Assembly (NCBI RefSeq): GCF_963662255.1
Contig: NC_085073.1
Location: forward strand, 2,170,001-2,234,000
DNA length: 64,000 nt
Direction: 5' to 3'
Origin: Cinclus cinclus
Taxonomy: Eukaryota; Chordata; Aves; Passeriformes; Cinclidae
Shown here in pieces: positions 49,001-54,785 of this stretch. The notes beneath the pieces were generated by a model, which had not been told where the DNA came from, did not search any database, and saw only the letters and a list, made by a program, of their open reading frames with translations. The translations under genes were made by a program, and so were the position numbers. Position 1 is the stretch's first letter. Each line of letters opens with the position of its first letter.

Positions 49001-50635
49001 AGCTCTGGGAGCCTCACACACTTTCCAGGGGCATGCAGAGGTTTTCCCTTCCCCACTTCAAACTCCAAACTCAGACCCAGCTGTTATCAAGCACAGCACC
49101 ACCAGGTGCAGGCCAAAATAAGCAATTACAGTTCCAAAATGGACACTTCACAGATATCTGAAGACATGCAGGAACAGCACACTGAAAGATAATTATAACA
49201 TCATCTGAAGAACCATCCAAAGCATTCTAGGGAGCTTTTAAAATTCAAAAGAACAATGAAATTGGCAAAAAAATTTGTCTTTCTAACAATAACCTGCCTG
49301 TGAAAGCCACGAGAAAGCTTCTTTTATTTTAAACTAAACTAGTAGTGGTGGTAAGATTGCCTGGTAACCAGGAGACGTCAATATTCAATCCTCTTCCAAA
49401 CTTGAGAGCAGCCCAAACTTAAGTAAGCGCATAAAAAACACAAGCAGGGCTTTGTTTTGGCAATTTCTTCTTCAGATTATTAGACACTGTCCATTATTAT
49501 CCCATTATATCTAACAGAAATAGAAAAGCTGTGACAAAAAGAAAAGCCATCAGGGTTCCTCTAGGGAGAAGAATTAAGGCTTTTTTCTCCCAATAAATCA
49601 GCAGAACAGCAAATAATGCGTATAAATAAAATGACAAGAGTTGCTGGAAGAATGGCCAACAATAGCTCACTATTGACCCTTATGGGTCCCTTCCAACTCA
49701 GGATATTCCATGACTGTCTGATTCACGGGTGGGGTTTTTTTTGTGCCAGGCTGTCTTTGAGAAGCCTGGCAGTGCTCTGTGCCCCACAGATCCCTCACGG
49801 GGACGGGGGTCTAGCTGACCCTAGTCTGACCACAGCCCCCCAGAGGTCCCAGGACGATCCAGGCAGCTGCTGAAGGGCTCGAACGGCCCGGGAGCTGTCA
49901 GCAGGTTTGGAATTGGGCGCTGACACCTCAGCACCACGTGAGCAGAGTGAGTGCCTGGAGCGACAAAGAACGGGATCTGGACAGCGCTGCCCTCCTGCAG
50001 CTGGGGCTGGCCTCGGGAAGAGCTCCCCAACACCCCGTGTGCAGCGACCCGCATCGCTCTCAGCCGCTGCGGCTGCAAAGATCCTTCAAACCCTCCCTTG
50101 GAGCAAGGGCGAGGTGACAGCCCGCGGCCCGGGCTGGGCTGGGCACACACGGCCACAGCGCCAAGGGACGGGCGGGCTCCACCGGGTGCTACCGACACAG
50201 CCCGGGGGTTACCGCACTGGGGAGGGGCTGAGGGGGGCTCAGGGCAGCCGGAGGCAGATCCGGGCCCTGAACGGTGGTCAGGCGGGAGAGGAGGGCCTGC
50301 CCTCGCAGGAGGAAAACACACGGGGCGGGGGGCGAAAGTACGAGCGGGCTGGGGGCGGCAGGGACGGGAAGAGCCGCAGGCCGGGGAGGGGGTCGGGAGA
50401 AGGTGAGAGGGTACCGCGGCCGGGCCGGGCCGGGCCGGGCCGTACCTGCGCCGTGTCCGAGCGGGAGCCCCACGCTGGGGTCGCCCGAGGCTCTGGAGGC
50501 TCCGCACGGCGCCGGGGCCACCGGGGGGTGCCGGAAGTGGCAGTAGGGCCTGCGGCACCCCCGGCCCGGCCCCGACCCCCCGGCGTTGAGGAACGGGCAG
50601 TCGATGCCGCGGAAGTAGCCGGTGGATCTGAGCAT
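9289..50635 (-). CDS. REXO1: REXO1, RNA exonuclease 1 homolog / Elongin-A-binding protein 1 (16 coding exons, 1229 aa)
   Basis: Sixteen exons (listed separately) join with GT/AG junctions and no frame break: 3690 nt including stop, against about 1221 residues in the human protein. In order: CCCH-like motif (about residues 13-36); conserved [11 protein letters not shown] and a coiled coil (about 95-130); a Ser/Lys/Glu-rich, probably disordered segment with basic NLS-like runs (about 230-600); [20 protein letters not shown] block; Elongin-A-binding (EloA-BP1) region in exons 5-8; Cys/His cluster in exons 10-11; C-terminal RNase_T/DEDDh exonuclease with D1072 and E1074 (DCEM), D1155 (HSLESD), H1204 and D1209 (HDSSED). 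Known of the family: nuclear protein that binds Elongin A and is a predicted 3'-5' RNA exonuclease. All catalytic residues are retained, so activity is plausible (inference). The start is the ATG of [14 protein letters not shown], which matches the family N terminus. Confidence 0.97.
9528..9900 (-). mobile_element. CR1 LINE fragment, REXO1 intron 15
   Basis: Plus strand begins CACAGAATCACAGAATGATT and continues through the shared CR1 block to CTTCTCTAGGCTGAACA. Confidence 0.9.
10354..10474 (-). CDS. REXO1: REXO1 exon 15 (residues 1161-1200)
   Basis: A 121-nt exon with acceptor CTCCCTCAG and donor AATG|GTGAGA. Encodes [20 protein letters not shown] and [20 protein letters not shown], nearly the family consensus. 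Ends in phase 1. Confidence 0.96.
10930..11020 (+). mobile_element. Short CR1 3' end, REXO1 intron 14
   Basis: Plus strand ends CCTTCCAACCAAACCATTCT then GGGATTCC, the CR1 3' terminus in forward orientation; diverged. Confidence 0.6.
11205..11650 (-). mobile_element. CR1 LINE fragment, REXO1 intron 14
   Basis: A diverged 3' end followed by the well-conserved main CR1 block (GGCAGGGACACCTTCCACTG … CTTCTCTTCTGCAGGTGAGC). Same subfamily as the copies at 6005 and 47855. Confidence 0.9.
12870..12990 (-). mobile_element. Short CR1 fragment, REXO1 intron 14
   Basis: Plus strand has TCATAGAATCATGGAATGGT, TTGGGTTGGAAGAGACCTTA and GACCAGGCTGCTCAGAGCCC, typical of a CR1 3' end. Confidence 0.85.
13088..13610 (-). 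mobile_element. CR1 fragment with a near-identical core, REXO1 intron 14
   Basis: Reverse-complement CR1 of the second subfamily. Both ends are diverged, but the stretch from about 13172 to 13370 appears base-for-base the same as in copies at 22430, 32380 and 50930. It sits 115 bp from exon 14. Confidence 0.9.
13725..13863 (-). CDS. REXO1: REXO1 exon 14 (residues 1114-1160, exonuclease motif II)
   Basis: A 139-nt exon with acceptor GCTCTGCAG and donor AAAG|GTAACT. Encodes [20 protein letters not shown] and [19 protein letters not shown]. The Asp of LESD (D1155) is the motif II metal ligand. Confidence 0.96.
14060..14175 (-). CDS. REXO1: REXO1 exon 13 (residues 1076-1113)
   Basis: A 116-nt exon with acceptor GTTCCTTGCAG and donor CCAG|GTAAGG. 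Encodes [20 protein letters not shown] and [18 protein letters not shown], the beta-strand region after motif I. Ends in phase 2. Confidence 0.96.
14504..14614 (-). CDS. REXO1: REXO1 exon 12 (residues 1039-1075, exonuclease motif I)
   Basis: A 111-nt exon with acceptor TTCCTTTCAG and donor GAAATG|GTGGGT, phase 0 at both ends. Encodes [20 protein letters not shown], then [11 protein letters not shown]. The DCE triplet gives the first Asp and Glu of the DEDDh metal site (D1072, E1074). Confidence 0.96.
15560..16110 (-). mobile_element. CR1 LINE fragment, third subfamily
   Basis: Plus strand begins ACCACTGAATCCTTAAGGGT and continues with GAAATTTTCCCAATATCCAC and CTCCCTCAGCTCCTCCTGGT. Reverse-complement relative of the copy at 40490. 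Confidence 0.85.
17046..17164 (+). mobile_element. Internal CR1 fragment, REXO1 intron 11
   Basis: About 120 bp of forward CR1 (GGGACAGGACACAGGGAATG … GGCACAGGGTGCCCAGAG) lacking the 3' end. Confidence 0.9.
18086..18159 (-). CDS. REXO1: REXO1 exon 11 (residues 1014-1038)
   Basis: A 74-nt exon with acceptor GCTTTTTCAG and donor AAA|GTAAGTG. Encodes [20 protein letters not shown] then VAK, supplying the last cysteines of the Cys/His cluster. Too short to stand out as an open frame; found by searching for the conserved GWETxYxCC block. Ends in phase 0. Confidence 0.95.
18752..18865 (-). CDS. REXO1: REXO1 exon 10 (residues 976-1013)
   Basis: A 114-nt exon with acceptor GTCCCCAAG and donor AGAG|GTGAGG. 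Encodes [20 protein letters not shown] and [14 protein letters not shown]. The clustered Cys and His residues look like a structural zinc site; that role is an inference from spacing. Ends in phase 1. Confidence 0.95.
19990..20125 (+). mobile_element. CR1 3' end, REXO1 intron 9
   Basis: Forward CR1: GATGTGGCTTGGAGCAACTC, GTGGAAGGTGCTCCAGGGGG and TCCCTTCCAGTCCAAACTAT, ending near TTTTGTGATTTTACGATC. Confidence 0.85.
20383..20655 (-). mobile_element. CR1 fragment (third subfamily), REXO1 intron 9
   Basis: Plus strand CAGAATCATGGAATTGCTAA then CCTCAAGTGCCACATCCACA, alignable by eye with the copy at 15560. Confidence 0.85.
20905..21042 (-). CDS. REXO1: REXO1 exon 9 (residues 930-975)
   Basis: A 138-nt exon with acceptor TTGTGTGCAG and donor GACT|GTAAGC. 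Encodes [31 protein letters not shown] and [12 protein letters not shown], the conserved segment before the Cys/His cluster. Ends in phase 1. Confidence 0.96.
21335..21600 (-). mobile_element. CR1 fragment, REXO1 intron 8
   Basis: Diverged 3' end, then GTGGCAGGGACACCTTCCAC and GGGCACCCTGTGCCAGGGCC. Main subfamily. Confidence 0.85.
22355..22860 (-). mobile_element. CR1 fragment (second subfamily), REXO1 intron 8
   Basis: The longest copy of the second subfamily here. Plus strand starts ATCCTGGAATGTCCGGAGTG and reaches GCCCCCACAACTCGAGGTGA. Its core matches the copies at 13172, 32384, 45519, 46056 (inverted) and 50935. Confidence 0.9.
22937..23050 (-). CDS. REXO1: REXO1 exon 8 (residues 892-929)
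   Basis: A 114-nt exon with acceptor CTCCTTGCAG and donor ACAG|GTCAGA. Encodes [20 protein letters not shown] and a short linker ending RAEDLT, matching the conserved SHEVVLGGRLAAKTSF block. Ends in phase 1. Confidence 0.95.
24114..24237 (-). CDS. REXO1: REXO1 exon 7 (residues 851-891)
   Basis: Encodes [12 protein letters not shown] then [20 protein letters not shown]. Acceptor is CTGTTCCAG. The donor sequence reads ACCAACA|GTAGGTACC; the first GT is chosen because only it gives the phase-1 end that joins exon 8 in frame ([12 protein letters not shown]). A second GT four bases further on would shift the frame. Confidence 0.93.
24285..24420 (-). mobile_element. CR1 3' fragment, REXO1 intron 6
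   Basis: Plus strand CAGAACCCCAGAATGATTGG through TTCCAAGCCCCATCCAACCT to GGGGCAGCCACAGCTTCC. Starts about 50 bp from exon 7. Confidence 0.85.
25445..25525 (-). mobile_element. Short CR1 3' end, REXO1 intron 6
   Basis: About 80 bp: CACAGAATCAGGGTTTGGCT, TGGAAGGGACCTTGAAGATC. Confidence 0.75.
25631..25768 (-). CDS. REXO1: REXO1 exon 6 (residues 805-850)
   Basis: A 138-nt exon with acceptor CACCTCCAG and donor AAG|GTCTGT, phase 0 at both ends. Encodes the well-conserved core of the Elongin-A-binding region, including [20 protein letters not shown] and [12 protein letters not shown]. Confidence 0.96.
27048..27315 (-). mobile_element. CR1 fragment, REXO1 intron 5
   Basis: Plus strand AGAATCATGGAATGGTTTGG … GGAAGCCATTCCCCCTTGTC. 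Main subfamily. Confidence 0.9.
27870..28033 (-). CDS. REXO1: REXO1 exon 5 (residues 750-804)
   Basis: A 164-nt exon with acceptor TCCCTGCAG and donor CAG|GTAAGG. Encodes a Ser/Thr-rich linker, then [20 protein letters not shown], close to the family block GMASKTTTTIIPKRIAH that opens the Elongin-A-binding region. Ends in phase 0. Confidence 0.95.
28678..28879 (-). CDS. REXO1: REXO1 exon 4 (residues 683-749)
   Basis: A 202-nt exon with acceptor TTTGTGCAG and donor CAAA|GTAAGC. Encodes the conserved [11 protein letters not shown] block, a Gln/Ala-rich helix and [13 protein letters not shown]. Ends in phase 1. Confidence 0.95.
31202..31303 (-). CDS. REXO1: REXO1 exon 3 (residues 649-682)
   Basis: A 102-nt exon with acceptor TTTTCCAG and donor AAT|GTAAGTG, phase 0 at both ends. 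Encodes [14 protein letters not shown] then [20 protein letters not shown], which matches the family block [14 protein letters not shown]. Length is a multiple of three, so skipping it would keep frame. Confidence 0.95.
32283..32532 (-). mobile_element. CR1 fragment (second subfamily) abutting an LTR, REXO1 intron 2
   Basis: Plus strand starts GGAATCACAAAATCCTGGAA and stops abruptly after AAGCCCTGACAC, where LTR-like sequence begins. Confidence 0.9.
32533..33742 (+). mobile_element. Endogenous retrovirus LTR-like sequence (solo, 5'-incomplete), REXO1 intron 2
   Basis: About 1.2 kb with no coding capacity. It has purine-rich stretches, an AATAAA at 33559-33564 followed by GT/T-rich sequence (AGTTGAGTCTGTTTTGCCC), and an end at about CAGTGTCAAACCACAAC. 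The layout and that terminal sequence resemble songbird ERV LTR families (from memory, not searched). It lies antisense to REXO1. No internal retroviral genes and no second LTR were seen. Confidence 0.6.
34648..36401 (-). CDS. REXO1: REXO1 exon 2 (residues 64-648)
   Basis: The 1754-nt giant exon typical of the gene, with acceptor CTCTTTCCAG and donor CAG|GTAATG. It starts with [12 protein letters not shown], then a coiled coil ([20 protein letters not shown]), conserved LEYVPKAV and [16 protein letters not shown] blocks, and a long Lys/Ser/Glu-rich stretch with NLS-like KRKK and KKGRKQR runs. Near the end are [11 protein letters not shown], a poly-Ser tract and the strongly conserved [13 protein letters not shown] block. 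The middle is far more Lys/Ser-rich and less Pro-rich than I recall for the human protein. Ends in phase 0. Confidence 0.96.
37065..37438 (+). mobile_element. CR1 LINE 3' fragment, REXO1 intron 1
   Basis: Forward orientation: AGGCTCCAGGGAGACCTGAG through GGTGGCACTGGAGGAGTTTT to CCCAACCCAAACTATTGCAG. A good forward reference copy of the main subfamily. Confidence 0.9.
39091..39131. repeat. (CA)n/(TA)n microsatellite
   Basis: ACACACACA followed by about 16 perfect TA dinucleotides. Confidence 0.95.
40010..40042. repeat. T33 homopolymer
   Basis: A run of 33 T on the plus strand (poly-A on the REXO1 sense strand). No retroposed gene is recognisable beside it. Confidence 0.9.
40180..40330 (-). 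mobile_element. CR1 3' fragment, REXO1 intron 1
   Basis: Plus strand CCTAGGATGGTTTGGTTTGG, GCCATGGGCAGGGACACCTT, CTTCCAGGGATGCAGCAGCC. Confidence 0.85.
40490..40965 (+). mobile_element. CR1 fragment (third subfamily), REXO1 intron 1
   Basis: Forward copy: GCTGGAGCACCAGGAGAGGC, CAGCCTGGAGAAAAGGAGGC, TTCACAGAAAAGGGTTGTCA and GACGTGGTTTAGTGGTGACC. Ends with a diverged 3' terminus. Confidence 0.85.
42068..42340 (-). mobile_element. CR1 fragment, REXO1 intron 1
   Basis: Plus strand AAGTCATGGAACGGTTTGGG … GGCAGTGGAAACCATTGCCT, with a short internal deletion near 42118 relative to other copies. Confidence 0.9.
43999..44563 (-). other. Candidate alternative first exon of REXO1 in a CpG-rich patch of intron 1
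   Basis: The minus strand has ATG at 44041 encoding [14 protein letters not shown] followed by a donor, CTCAG|GTAACT. The segment ends in phase 1, the same phase as exon 1, so it would join exon 2 in frame (…[10 protein letters not shown]). The same frame stays open upstream to an ATG at 44563. The surrounding 43.92-44.55 kb is the only strongly CpG-rich part of intron 1. An isoform made this way would lack the CCCH-like N terminus. No transcript evidence is available here. Confidence 0.4.
45425..45622 (-). mobile_element. CR1 fragment (second subfamily), left arm of an inverted pair
   Basis: Plus strand ATCACAGAACCATAGAATAT … CCCAGCACCCTCGGGG, 5'-truncated at about 45622. Confidence 0.9.
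46035..46287 (+). mobile_element. CR1 fragment (second subfamily), right arm of an inverted pair
   Basis: Forward orientation: CAGAGCTGTGTCAGGGCTTG through GAGCGTTTGGACACCGCTCT to CCAGGATTCTGTGATCAG. Complementary to 45425-45622 over its 3' 190 bp or so. Confidence 0.9.
47852..48375 (-). mobile_element. CR1 LINE fragment, REXO1 intron 1
   Basis: Main subfamily. Plus strand TCAGAGAATCCCAGACTGAT, GCCATGGCAGGGACACCTTC … CAGGCAGCTCTGCAGGTGGG. Confidence 0.9.
48652..48875 (+). mobile_element. CR1 fragment (third subfamily), REXO1 intron 1
   Basis: Forward: GGCTGGATATTAAGAAAAAT, GAACATGGTTTAGTGGTGAC, AACCTTAACAATTCCATGAC. Confidence 0.85.
49671..49722 (+). mobile_element. Minimal CR1 3' end, REXO1 intron 1
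   Basis: About 50 bp only: GGGTCCCTTCCAACTCAGGA then TATTCCATGACTGTC. Confidence 0.6.
50416..50443 (+). repeat. (GGGCC)n repeat abutting the REXO1 exon 1 donor
   Basis: Four GGG tracts (50422, 50427, 50432, 50437) separated by CC on the plus strand, starting three bases into intron 1. The plus strand is the template strand for REXO1 and fits the G-quadruplex pattern; the RNA carries the C-rich complement. Confidence 0.85.
50446..50635 (-). CDS. REXO1: REXO1 exon 1 (residues 1-63, phase 1 end)
   Basis: Encodes [20 protein letters not shown] and then [10 protein letters not shown], a Cys/Cys/Cys/His arrangement typical of the REXO1 N terminus. The donor is CAG|GTACGG. The exon leaves one base (G) that completes a Glu codon with exon 2. 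It lies in a CpG-rich island and is followed at once by a GGCCC repeat in the intron. Confidence 0.95.
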
Positions 50636-50639
50636 CCCG

Positions 50640-50830
50640 CCGGCTTCAGGGCGGGAGCGGGGCCGGGGGGGCGGAGGAGCCGCGGGCTACGAGAACGCGG
50701 TCCCGGTTCACACGGCCGGTACCGGCCCCGCCGCCATCTTGGGAGCGCCGGGCGCGGCGGCGAGGACCCCGCGACGCCGCTGCCCGCACAGGGCTGCCCG
50801 CAGCGCGCCTGAGAGCGGGGCGGGGCTGAG
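50640..50830 (-). promoter_or_regulatory. REXO1: REXO1 CpG-island promoter and 5' UTR with YY1-type motif
   Basis: Very GC- and CpG-rich DNA directly upstream of the REXO1 ATG; no TATA box seen. The minus strand carries AAGATGGCGGCG (about 50729-50740), the YY1 consensus in transcript orientation, as is common just downstream of start sites of TATA-less genes. The transcription start is therefore expected close to 50740-50800 (inference). The island runs on over exon 1 to about 50000. Confidence 0.7.
50708..50737 (-). other. Upstream ORF in REXO1 5' UTR (MAAGPVPAV)
   Basis: An ATG inside the YY1-like motif opens a nine-codon frame, MAAGPVPAV, ending in TGA 72 nt before the REXO1 start codon. 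It is only relevant if transcription begins upstream of 50737, which the sequence cannot show. Confidence 0.5.
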
Positions 50831-50884
50831 GTAGAGGCGGGAGCCGTTCCCGTTTCCTGGAATGGCCGCAGGAGGATCCAGCAG

Positions 50885-51222
50885 TGACCATGGATCCAGC
50901 CCCTGTCCCTGCCCAGACACCCCAACAATCCCACCCTGAGCATCCCTGAGAGCGGTGTCCAAACGCTCCTGGAGCTCTGGCAGCCTTGGGGCCGGGACCA
51001 TTCCCTGGGGAGCCTGGGCAGTGCCCAGCACCCTCGGGGGAAAGAAGAACCTTTCCCTGAGCTCCAGCCCAAGCCCTGACACAGCTCCAGCCCTTGCTGG
51101 GCTCCTGTCCCTGTCCCAGAGCAGAGCTCAGCCCCTGCCCCTCTGCCTCCCCTCGGGAGGAGCTGCAGCCCCCGAGGAGTCTCCCCTCAGTCTCCTCTGC
51201 TCCAGCTGAACTGCGGCGTTCC
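50885..51222 (-). mobile_element. CR1 fragment (second subfamily), 100-150 bp upstream of the REXO1 promoter
   Basis: Plus strand starts at about GATCCAGCCCCTGTCCCTGC and runs to CTCCTCTGCTCCAGCTGAAC. Its core matches the intronic copies. The usual extreme 3' end is missing or replaced. Confidence 0.9.
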
Positions 51223-51270
51223 CGTTCCCTCGGGGCATGGCCGGGCTGCAGGAGCCGCCATCCAGAATCA

Positions 51271-51380
51271 GCGCTCTCAGGGATGCTCAGGGTGGGATGT
51301 CTGCAGGGCTGGGAGTTGGACTCGATGATCCCTACAGGTCCCTCACAGCTCAGGATATTCCAGGATTCCGTAATCCAAGC
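51271..51380 (+). mobile_element. Short CR1 3' end (second subfamily), inverted relative to the neighbour
   Basis: Forward: CGCTCTCAGGGATGCTCAGG … GACTCGATGATCCCTACAGG … TCAGGATATTCCAGGATTCC. Confidence 0.85.
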
Positions 51381-51539
51381 TCGGTCGGGTTTGGCACATC
51401 CCCATAGCGAGGGGAGAAACGGGCTGGGGTACAGCCCCAGGGCTGGACCCACCTCATCCTCCTGCCGAGCACCCCCAGAACCCCCCAGCTGTGGGCACAC
51501 TGATCGTCACAGGTTCCGTGCTCTGTGGCCCACCAGCCC

Positions 51540-51800
51540 AGCCTCCTCACAACAGACCATGGTGGAGCACCATAGACCACACCAGCAGAGCCTGCAGATC
51601 CCAGCATGGTCCACTGCCCCAGCATATTCCAGTATTCCCAGCATGGACCACCATGGACCACTGCCTCCAGCACAGACCACTGCCTGGCCTCAGTACACGC
51701 CACTGCCTCAGCATGTCCCAACATGGACTACCATGGACCACCAGCCCCAGCACAGCCCCCAGTACGGCCCATCCACCCCAGCATGGGGTACCTCAAACCA
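51540..51800. repeat. Degenerate minisatellite, 'accatggacca-ctgcc-ccagcac' units
   Basis: Recurring CCATGGACCA, CCCCAGCACAG and CACTGCCTC modules about 25-45 bp apart. Open frames on both strands are repeat products. Confidence 0.7.
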
Positions 51801-54215
51801 GCTCCCTGAGCCTCAGCACAGCTTGGGCTCCTGGAGAGCAGCAGGACACTGGGCGGTGGCCCTGAGGCCAAGGCCAGGCCAGTAACTGGTTCCACATCCC
51901 AAGAGGGCCCAGCCCCCTCCTTGCCCCAGGCAGTCACCACACCTGCATTTACCAGTGGGGAAACTGAGGCACAAAGTGACAGCACTTTGGCTGAGCTGAG
52001 CCTGAGCCAGAGCAGGGACCAGGAGCCAGCCCTGGGTGGGATCAACCAGATGAGGGGCATCCACAGCTCCTGGGAATCACCTGGCACTGCCCCTGCCTTA
52101 GGTGTTCAGAGCAGGGAGACTCCACCTCCAGCAGGTGAGGCCCTTCTCAGACCAGCAAGGACCAAGCCCTCCAAGAAATCCCATGGAGTGGAACCAAACA
52201 TGCCAGCCTGGAGATACAGGTTGATCCAGGGGAGCCTCACTGCTTGTGCAAGGAGAGATGGGAAGTTCAAGGGCAATGCCAGGAATTATTGGGTGATGCA
52301 GAGAAAGTTGCACAAGGAGGAGTCAGCCTTGGCCAAAGGGAGGGACAAGGGAAAAATTGCAAAAGTTGTGTTTTGTAATAGTCTTAAGTGAAAAAAAACC
52401 ACTTTGTTTCCCAAATTGGGCACATGCTGCTGCCTCCCCCTGCCCATCGCGCCCACGGCATCCCTGCAGAGTCCAGGAGAAGAGGATACCAGGAAAGGAA
52501 CCCAACACTGAGCAGAACCAACAGCTGCCGGTTCTGGGAAACCTGAATAATCCATAAAAAGCAGGAAACCCCAGGAGATAAATTGCCTTCCCTCTGGCAG
52601 AAGCCAGGCCCTGGCACAAGGTGCTATAAGATCCCCACCCACACCTCCCCTCTCCCACCAAGCCTGGGAGTGCAAACTCATATTTTCCCCACACAAACAG
52701 GGTGCTTTTATTTTTTGGTATGGTTAAATCTATTTTATAGAACTCGAGCTGTAACAGAGAAACTTCAAGAAACACACACACATAAACAAAAGCTCAGACA
52801 CACGGGATATTTCCCTGCCTTATAGTTCTCATCCTGTGCTTTCTCAACTCACAAAGCAGCAAACTAAACTAAAAAATAAAATAAAATAAAATAAAATAAA
52901 ATAAAATAAAATAAAATAAAATAAAATAAAATACTTGTTTCTGCCCAGACCTAGAGGACCCCACATGGAAAACCTTCGATGCTGGTCTTGCTTTTGCCTC
53001 CCCACCTAAGCTCAATTAACTGGGGTGCCCACTCAGCTCCCAGCGAGCAGCACTGGGGAAGTCCCAAGGGTCCCACTGCACACTGAGGCAGCTCCTCTGA
53101 AAACAGCAACCCCCAAATTCCCCCATCCTGCTCAGCACTCCGCAGGAATCTCTCCAACACTGCTCAGGACCTAACCCCACCCCCTCCCCAGCCTGCTTGA
53201 CTGATCATGGGACCCCCAAAACTCCCTCAACACCTCAAAGCTCCTGACCCTCTGCAGAGAAGTGAGGGGTCCCCAACCCCACTGCTCCCCATGTCCCACA
53301 GCCAGAGCCTCTGATTTCAGATAAGGAGGGGCTGTCACTGACCTTAGTCCCTGCAGGGACAAGGGGGACAGGGGTTTGGCCCAGGAGAGCCAGGCAGGGG
53401 GATGTCACTGCACAGGGGCCAGAGTTACCCCTGCCACAGCCCTTCCTGCTGCTGGGGGACACCAGGACCTGTCCCCAGTGACAGAGAGACACCACACTAT
53501 GCTGGGGGACACAGAGACCTGCCCTGGTGCCAGGGTGACCTCGTGCCTTGCTAGGTGTCCCTCACACATGCAGAACCACGAGGGTGTGACCCAGGAATAT
53601 GGCTCCAGGGCTGCCATGGGGGATGCTCCTGGTTCACTCCCCAGAGCAGAAGTCAGATCCAGCCCTGGGGCTTGGGGGGACTCCCTGGAATCCCATCCCC
53701 ATCCTCCAGCCCTGCACACCTCCCCCCCCCCCCCCGGCCCAGCCCTGCCATGAATGCCCAGCTGGGTGAATGGGGTTGAGTTTTGAGAGAATAGCCCAAA
53801 AAAAATGGAAAACAGCTGGAGATGCCAGTGTGACCACAGTCTCCCCCCACAGACCCCCACTTCCTGGTCCTTGTTCTGCATCACCCATCCGAGCACCCCA
53901 GGATGAGTTTCTGCTCCCCACGGGGCAGGTTTTCTCTGCATCCACGTGGGAACTTTTCCACTGTCCTGGCCCAGCCTCAGCATGAGGTGCCAGGTGGAGT
54001 TTGTGAAGCTGGAGAAGGGAACAGATTTGGGAGAACAGGACCTTCCCTGGAGTTGCCAGAACATCTTCTTGTGGGGCCACATCTTCGCAGTGATGTGCTG
54101 ATCAGGATGGTGACATGGCTCCCAGTATTCCCAGTACCCCGTCTTGGTACCACCCTACATACAAAGCCCCATGGTCCATGTCCCCCATGAAAGGTCCTCC
54201 CCAGACAGGGGTTCT
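51800..54215. other. Intergenic sequence, no gene recognised
   Basis: Unique-looking GC-rich DNA containing the AAAAT microsatellite (52871-52932) and a C run near 53720. The longest frames (for example minus 53405-54082) lack domains and overlap others. Confidence 0.5.
52871..52932. repeat. (AAAAT)n pentanucleotide microsatellite
   Basis: About 12 nearly perfect AAAAT units. Confidence 0.95.
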
Positions 54216-54289
54216 CCGTGACACCCCATAATCCTATCCATATCCCAGGGCAATGGCCTGGCTGCTGCAACCCACCCTGCCCAGCCTCA

Positions 54290-54610
54290 GCCCATGGGGA
54301 TGTTCCAGCTCCCCATGGTTCTGCTGGCACCCCAAAGGGTTGCTTTGACTTCCCAAAGGGATGTTCCAGGTCCCCACAAGTAGTCCTGGTACATGAAGGG
54401 GATGCATCACAGCCCCTCCTCCAGGATGTTCTGGTCCCTCTATGGGATTTTCATCCCCCCAGGATGTTCCCGGTGCCCTAAGGGGATGCGAGGGCCCCTA
54501 CAAGACAATGCTTTTGTCATGAAGGGGCTGCTCCCAGCCCTCCAAGGGGCCATTTCAGTCCCGCAGGGTGTCCCAGCCCCCCAGCGTGTCCCAGCCCCCT
54601 GAAGACTCCT
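54290..54610. repeat. Degenerate tandem-like sequence, 'ggatgttcc-ggtcccc' modules
   Basis: GGGATGTTCCAG, GGATGTTCTGG, GGATGTTCCCGG and CCCCAAAGGG modules recur irregularly; later copies become GTCCCAGCCCCC. Confidence 0.5.
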
Positions 54611-54713
54611 GTCCTAGCCCCGGTGCGTGGTCCCACGTGTATCCAGGCGCTGTCACCGCGGGGCTGTGGCAGCCCGTGGGCCTCCCTTGGCCGTCCCAGC
54701 CTCCAGGCATCAC

Positions 54714-54785
54714 TCAGGCATAGGATGACAAAGGGAAGCTCACAGGGGGCAGCGGGCCCGGCCCCGCACTCTCCTCCGAGAGCTC
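54714..54785 (-). other. Exon-like segment with strong acceptor, 23 codons then stop (unassigned)
   Basis: Minus strand: a long pyrimidine tract ending CTCTGTCCGCAG, then ELSEESAGPGPLPPVSFPLS plus SYA and TGA. It looks like a terminal coding exon, but I recognise neither the peptide nor a partner exon upstream. It lies where KLF16 would be expected, but the peptide does not resemble KLF16. Confidence 0.2.

Larger units (their letters stand above)
36402..50445 (-). other. REXO1 intron 1
   Basis: A 14-kb intron separating the CCCH-motif exon from the giant exon. Contents: eight CR1 pieces, an (AT)n tract, a T33 run, the CpG-rich candidate alternative exon at 44.0-44.56 kb, and AT-richer unique DNA (for example 38.0-39.0, 41.0-41.9 and 43.0-43.7 kb) in which I recognise nothing. 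Confidence 0.85.

Noticed and set aside
49821..50558. 245-codon minus-strand frame overlapping REXO1 exon 1
   Set aside because: Out of frame with the conserved REXO1 start and Pro/Ala/Arg-rich as expected of a CpG island.
49907..50812. 301-codon plus-strand frame across the REXO1 promoter
   Set aside because: Gly/Arg-rich frame in a CpG island, antisense to exon 1; no domain.
50646..51500. 284-codon minus-strand frame upstream of REXO1
   Set aside because: Runs from unique DNA through CR1 into the REXO1 5' UTR; a chance GC-rich frame.
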